Under the pieces are notes generated by a model. That model saw only the letters and a program-made list of their open reading frames with translations, searched no databases and was not told where the DNA came from. This document shows, in pieces, positions 20,801-21,078 of a stretch of 21,078 nucleotides of DNA. The translations under genes and the position numbers were made by a program. The stretch comes from Sphaeroforma arctica JP610 (lineage: Eukaryota > Opisthokonta > Ichthyosporea > Ichthyophonida): NCBI RefSeq assembly GCF_001186125.1, contig NW_014040425.1:118159-139236 (forward strand), written 5' to 3'. How positions within the stretch are numbered: the first letter of the stretch is position 1; each line of letters opens with the position of its first letter.

Positions 20801-20899
20801 ATAACGTGCCGTCTTCGCTCGCAGACATGACCGCGTCAATCGAATCACCTGCTTGGCGCACACATACGGACACGATGGAAGACACTGATGCTTGGTGAC
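8801..20899 (-). CDS. WDR7: WD repeat protein 7 / rabconnectin-3 beta, complete at its C terminus, first exon(s) outside the window
   Basis: Seventeen exons found by eye, listed one by one below, give about 1,335 residues against ~1,490 in human WDR7. WDR7 pairs with DMXL1/2 (rabconnectin-3 alpha) in the RAVE-like complex that assembles the V-ATPase on endosomes and synaptic vesicles. Near-identical anchors run in order: SASEDGTLFLWDLSDGRC, GHTGAVTCLLYPH, NCICSLAGDHNVGIYSL, DGTIYVWQLGTGHLDR, GRNGHISSLMAG, LLGEGFSTWMEHLDV, VVLYDLKT, VTAVAFSNDGRVLASYS, ending DVRLVWIAANTLSL. The layout is an N-terminal beta-propeller, a helical middle and C-terminal WD repeats. All junctions agree in phase except two, where a short exon must be missing from this model (19252-19812 and 16863-17955). 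The low-complexity linkers of the human middle region are mostly absent. Introns not listed separately (including 8894-9410, 11131-11559, 13168-13656, 13859-14191, 14890-15286, 15469-15770, 16236-16683, 20140-20474) showed nothing. Confidence 0.95.
9411..9575 (-). CDS. WDR7: WDR7 exon: VTAVAFSNDGRVLASYS
   Basis: 55 codons, phase 0 at both ends (acceptor GGTTGGCAG, donor GTAACG). VTAVAFSNDGRVLASYSARD, LSLKFWQTNMSIF and IRCISTHK match human [33 protein letters not shown] and LRCIKTYQ. Confidence 0.96.
9576..10227 (-). other. WDR7 intron, 652 bp
   Basis: Contains a short TATA/GTATA-rich stretch at about 9778-9812. The open frames overlapping its right end are shadows of the exon at 10228-10432. 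Confidence 0.75.
10228..10432 (-). CDS. WDR7: WDR7 exon: C-terminal WD region begins
   Basis: One base plus 68 codons (acceptor CCCCCTTTCAG, donor GTACGT). DNCLEGSTKTLQEIV and KRYLMVSFHAPSQKLAVGSS, then GLVVLYDLKTA, match human MYCLEGSLVKKKGL, RFYMVSYYERNHRIAVGAR and GSVALYDIRTG. Confidence 0.96.
10433..10967 (-). other. WDR7 intron, 535 bp
   Basis: A 98-codon minus-strand open frame (10549-10845, His-rich) lies here without any recognised similarity; I take it as chance. Nothing else seen. Confidence 0.7.
10968..11130 (-). CDS. WDR7: WDR7 exon: APRVLVTTISNFF
   Basis: Two bases plus 53 codons plus two bases (acceptor GCTGTCTAG, donor GTGAGT). NAPRVLVTTISNFFVKS matches human RPPAFITTIAKEVHR, and NVVLNLVREIPDVF matches RVIEILIEKMPTDV. 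Confidence 0.92.
11560..11748 (-). CDS. WDR7: WDR7 exon: LLGEGFSTWMEHLDV
   Basis: Two bases plus 62 codons plus one base (acceptor CACACAACAG, donor GTGGGT). RRTTAAAELLGEGFSTWMEH and LDVPRLVLQLL match human [29 protein letters not shown]. Confidence 0.94.
11749..12645 (-). other. WDR7 intron, 897 bp
   Basis: The open frames here (12300-12539 plus; 12065 down to the next exon, minus) show no family, and the latter crosses the real exon in a wrong frame. Confidence 0.7.
12646..13167 (-). CDS. WDR7: WDR7 largest exon: helical repeats with a disordered insertion
   Basis: Two bases plus 173 codons plus one base, donor GTACGC. KLPFVPPTLGILTDFW matches human KFRPPLLEMLARRW, and HDRMAVLVLGLIGSRY matches KQATAIVLLGVIGAEF; between them is a Pro/Gly/His-rich stretch. 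A second acceptor upstream (TTTTCATAG, exon start 13209) is in the same phase; I prefer the CCCACTGCAG site for its pyrimidine tract. The antisense frame over 12651-13202 is a shadow. Confidence 0.9.
13657..13858 (-). CDS. WDR7: WDR7 exon: GRNGHISSLMAG
   Basis: 67 codons plus one base (acceptor CTACTGTATCTGCAG, donor GTACGT). AVLGRNGHISSLMAG and WRMSGHLTGVQMACAISL match human GLLSRGGHMSLMLPG and SRAVTTQHLLSIISLANTL. The human linker between ISLANTL and HTCFL is much shorter here. Confidence 0.9.
14192..14341 (-). CDS. WDR7: WDR7 exon: helical middle region
   Basis: 50 codons, phase 0 at both ends (acceptor GTTTCCCGTAG, strong GTAAGT donor). Begins IVSLLKSGD, like human LIIQLLTEE, then CKGLLKMLMPYVMPWGF, like AKLFMSCLHAWGL. 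The ~100-residue disordered linker that human WDR7 has between these is absent. Confidence 0.88.
14628..14889 (-). CDS. WDR7: WDR7 exon: linker ending VVLFDVKK
   Basis: One base plus 87 codons; the first base completes R of HLDR, as in human LDRCVMGI. SPLEVVLFDVKK matches human DPDIHVLFFDVEA. The donor GTGGGT is chosen over a GTATGG four bases later because only it fits the next exon's phase. Confidence 0.92.
15287..15468 (-). CDS. WDR7: WDR7 exon: last blade of the N-terminal propellers
   Basis: 60 codons plus two bases (acceptor CTCTCGTCCACAG, donor GTAGGT). LAGDHNVGIYSL, HMFPVRSVQWRYDDDYFVV and GTIYVWQLGTGHLD follow human almost residue for residue. Confidence 0.97.
15771..15871 (-). CDS. 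WDR7: WDR7 short exon: EAIHVFHNH...NCICS
   Basis: Two bases plus 33 codons between TGATCAG and GTAAGT. It is found only by homology and phase: GEAIHVFHNHCAPIARLI and STNCICS match human GEMKHIFCVHGGEITQLL and VQHCICSV. Confidence 0.93.
16053..16235 (-). CDS. WDR7: WDR7 exon: GHTGAVTCLLYPH repeat
   Basis: Two bases plus 60 codons plus one base (acceptor GTTCCCTCAG, donor GTATGT). GHTGAVTCLLYPHDV and HHLISGSDDFTIRVWNVSTG are close to human GHRNKVTCLLYPHQV and [20 protein letters not shown]. Phases fit on both sides. Confidence 0.96.
16684..16862 (-). CDS. WDR7: WDR7 exon: VTASAIIKNIYMARGYASG
   Basis: One base plus 59 codons plus one base, donor GTATGT. DVTASAIIKNIYMARGYASG then VIVLCEL matches human [26 protein letters not shown]. 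The acceptor chosen (CTTTCACACAG) has the best pyrimidine tract, but the frame stays open further upstream, so the exon may start earlier. Confidence 0.78.
16863..17955 (-). other. WDR7 intron region with a possible extra exon near 17329-17577
   Basis: The flanking exons end in phase 1 and start in phase 2, so something of length 3n+1 is missing. The minus-strand open frame at 17329-17577 (containing LTLISQGIDASSIPFKSADS and KGDLEIISNCASYDFRDKW) looks protein-like and sits where human has its ISLQEAFDKL-type stretch, but I found no matching pair of splice sites. Two plus-strand open frames, 17022-17387 and 17594-17908, show no family. Confidence 0.35.
17956..18126 (-). CDS. WDR7: WDR7 exon: WD repeat with GDDFGVLRVWDVSD
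   Basis: Two bases plus 56 codons plus one base (acceptor AATGTGCAG, donor GTAAAT). HLIVSGDDFGVLRVWDVSDK matches human [20 protein letters not shown]. Phase agrees with the exon upstream. Confidence 0.9.
18127..18765 (-). other. WDR7 intron, AT-rich, with a ~37-bp tandem repeat
   Basis: 639 bp. About a quarter is the degenerate array at 18413-18577; the rest is AT-rich with no gene seen. Confidence 0.75.
18413..18577. repeat. Degenerate tandem repeat, four and a half units of 35-39 bp
   Basis: Units start near 18413, 18448, 18487, 18526 and 18562. Each follows ACACATAAAC-TACTC, then AATAAAGTA, then a T-rich CAATTTT-TAC close. Copies differ at many positions, so the array is old or fast changing. 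Confidence 0.72.
18766..19251 (-). CDS. WDR7: WDR7 exon with a Ser/Thr/Pro-rich insertion
   Basis: Two bases plus 161 codons plus one base. The acceptor (TATTTCTAACTAAG) is fixed by a TAA just upstream in frame and a branch-point-like CTAAC. PPGIYAYDV fits human PPVTRFFYG. The middle (about residues 80-130 of the exon) is low in complexity, rich in T, P, S and charged residues, with no human match; part could be an unspliced insertion, though the frame stays open. Confidence 0.72.
19252..19812 (-). other. WDR7 intron region that should hide a small exon
   Basis: The exon to the right ends in phase 0 and the exon to the left must begin with two bases of a codon, so at least one exon of length 3n+1 is missing. 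One candidate on the minus strand is 19627-19582, 46 bases between TTAATTCTTAG and GTGAAG, which would code for a peptide including RQLLIIYL just before PPGIYAY, where human has KELLICPPVTRFFYG. Its donor is weak and I hold it at low confidence. Confidence 0.35.
19813..20139 (-). CDS. WDR7: WDR7 exon: propeller blades after LKVW
   Basis: 109 codons, phase 0 at both ends (acceptor CCTACACCAG, donor GTGAGA). PKTIAISPFCRSLFSIVT, CWLLYSAAGCKLLCR and GNCYVYSLSLP match human QSISFCAFTQRSLLVVC, YWRVFDAGDYSLLCS and GQSYIYKLPA. Confidence 0.88.
20475..20899 (-). CDS. WDR7: WDR7 first visible exon: N-terminal WD repeats
   Basis: Two bases plus 141 codons between CTCAACAG and GTAGGA. It starts inside the codon for G of GHQASVSSIVS, matching human GHTASITCLS at about residue 80, so the true start lies beyond the window. 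SASEDGTLFLWDLSDGRC, CTGHYGMVYVVDAATLHVV and RPDWITAV follow the human order. Confidence 0.93.

Positions 20900-21078
<179 letters not shown>

Overview
The window is eukaryotic nuclear DNA: every recognisable protein is split over many short exons joined by GT-AG introns of roughly 90 to 1,370 bp, with donors mostly of the GTATGT, GTAAGT or GTGAGT kind. The AT-leaning introns, the moderate intron load and the presence of a rabconnectin-3 beta (WDR7) gene suggest a unicellular holozoan, perhaps an ichthyosporean of the Sphaeroforma/Creolimax kind. That placement is inference; nothing here fixes the species.

Layout, left to right. (1) 392-574, minus: first exon of a holocytochrome c synthase (HCCS) gene that runs off the left edge. 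(2) 575-3291: 2.7 kb with no gene I can defend. (3) 3292-6303, plus: four exons of a cupin/JmjC-like protein related to the ribosomal oxygenases RIOX1/RIOX2 (NO66/MINA53), in which the iron-binding residues appear to be lost; its first intron carries six copies of an ~84-bp minisatellite. (4) 6811-8422, plus: four exons of a prolyl-4-hydroxylase/OGFOD1-like 2-oxoglutarate oxygenase with an intact H-x-D...H...R site. Reading phase and splice signals suggest (3) and (4) are one transcript coding for a 592-residue fusion, though two adjacent genes remain possible. (5) 8801-20899, minus: at least 17 exons of WDR7, covering about 1,335 residues and reaching the stop codon; the first exon(s), for roughly 70-80 N-terminal residues, lie beyond the right edge. 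(6) 20900-21078: WDR7 intron ending in a GT microsatellite followed by 17 copies of GTTA.

The oxygenase and WDR7 genes converge tail to tail, with 378 bp between stop codons and a WDR7 poly(A) signal five bases after its stop. WDR7 acts with DMXL proteins (rabconnectin-3 alpha, RAVE-like) in V-ATPase assembly. RIOX and OGFOD1 proteins both hydroxylate ribosomal proteins, which makes a fusion of the two kinds of domain the most interesting possibility here. I saw no RNA gene, CRISPR array or mobile element. All gene models were built by eye from splice phase and remembered human homologues, with no alignment run.
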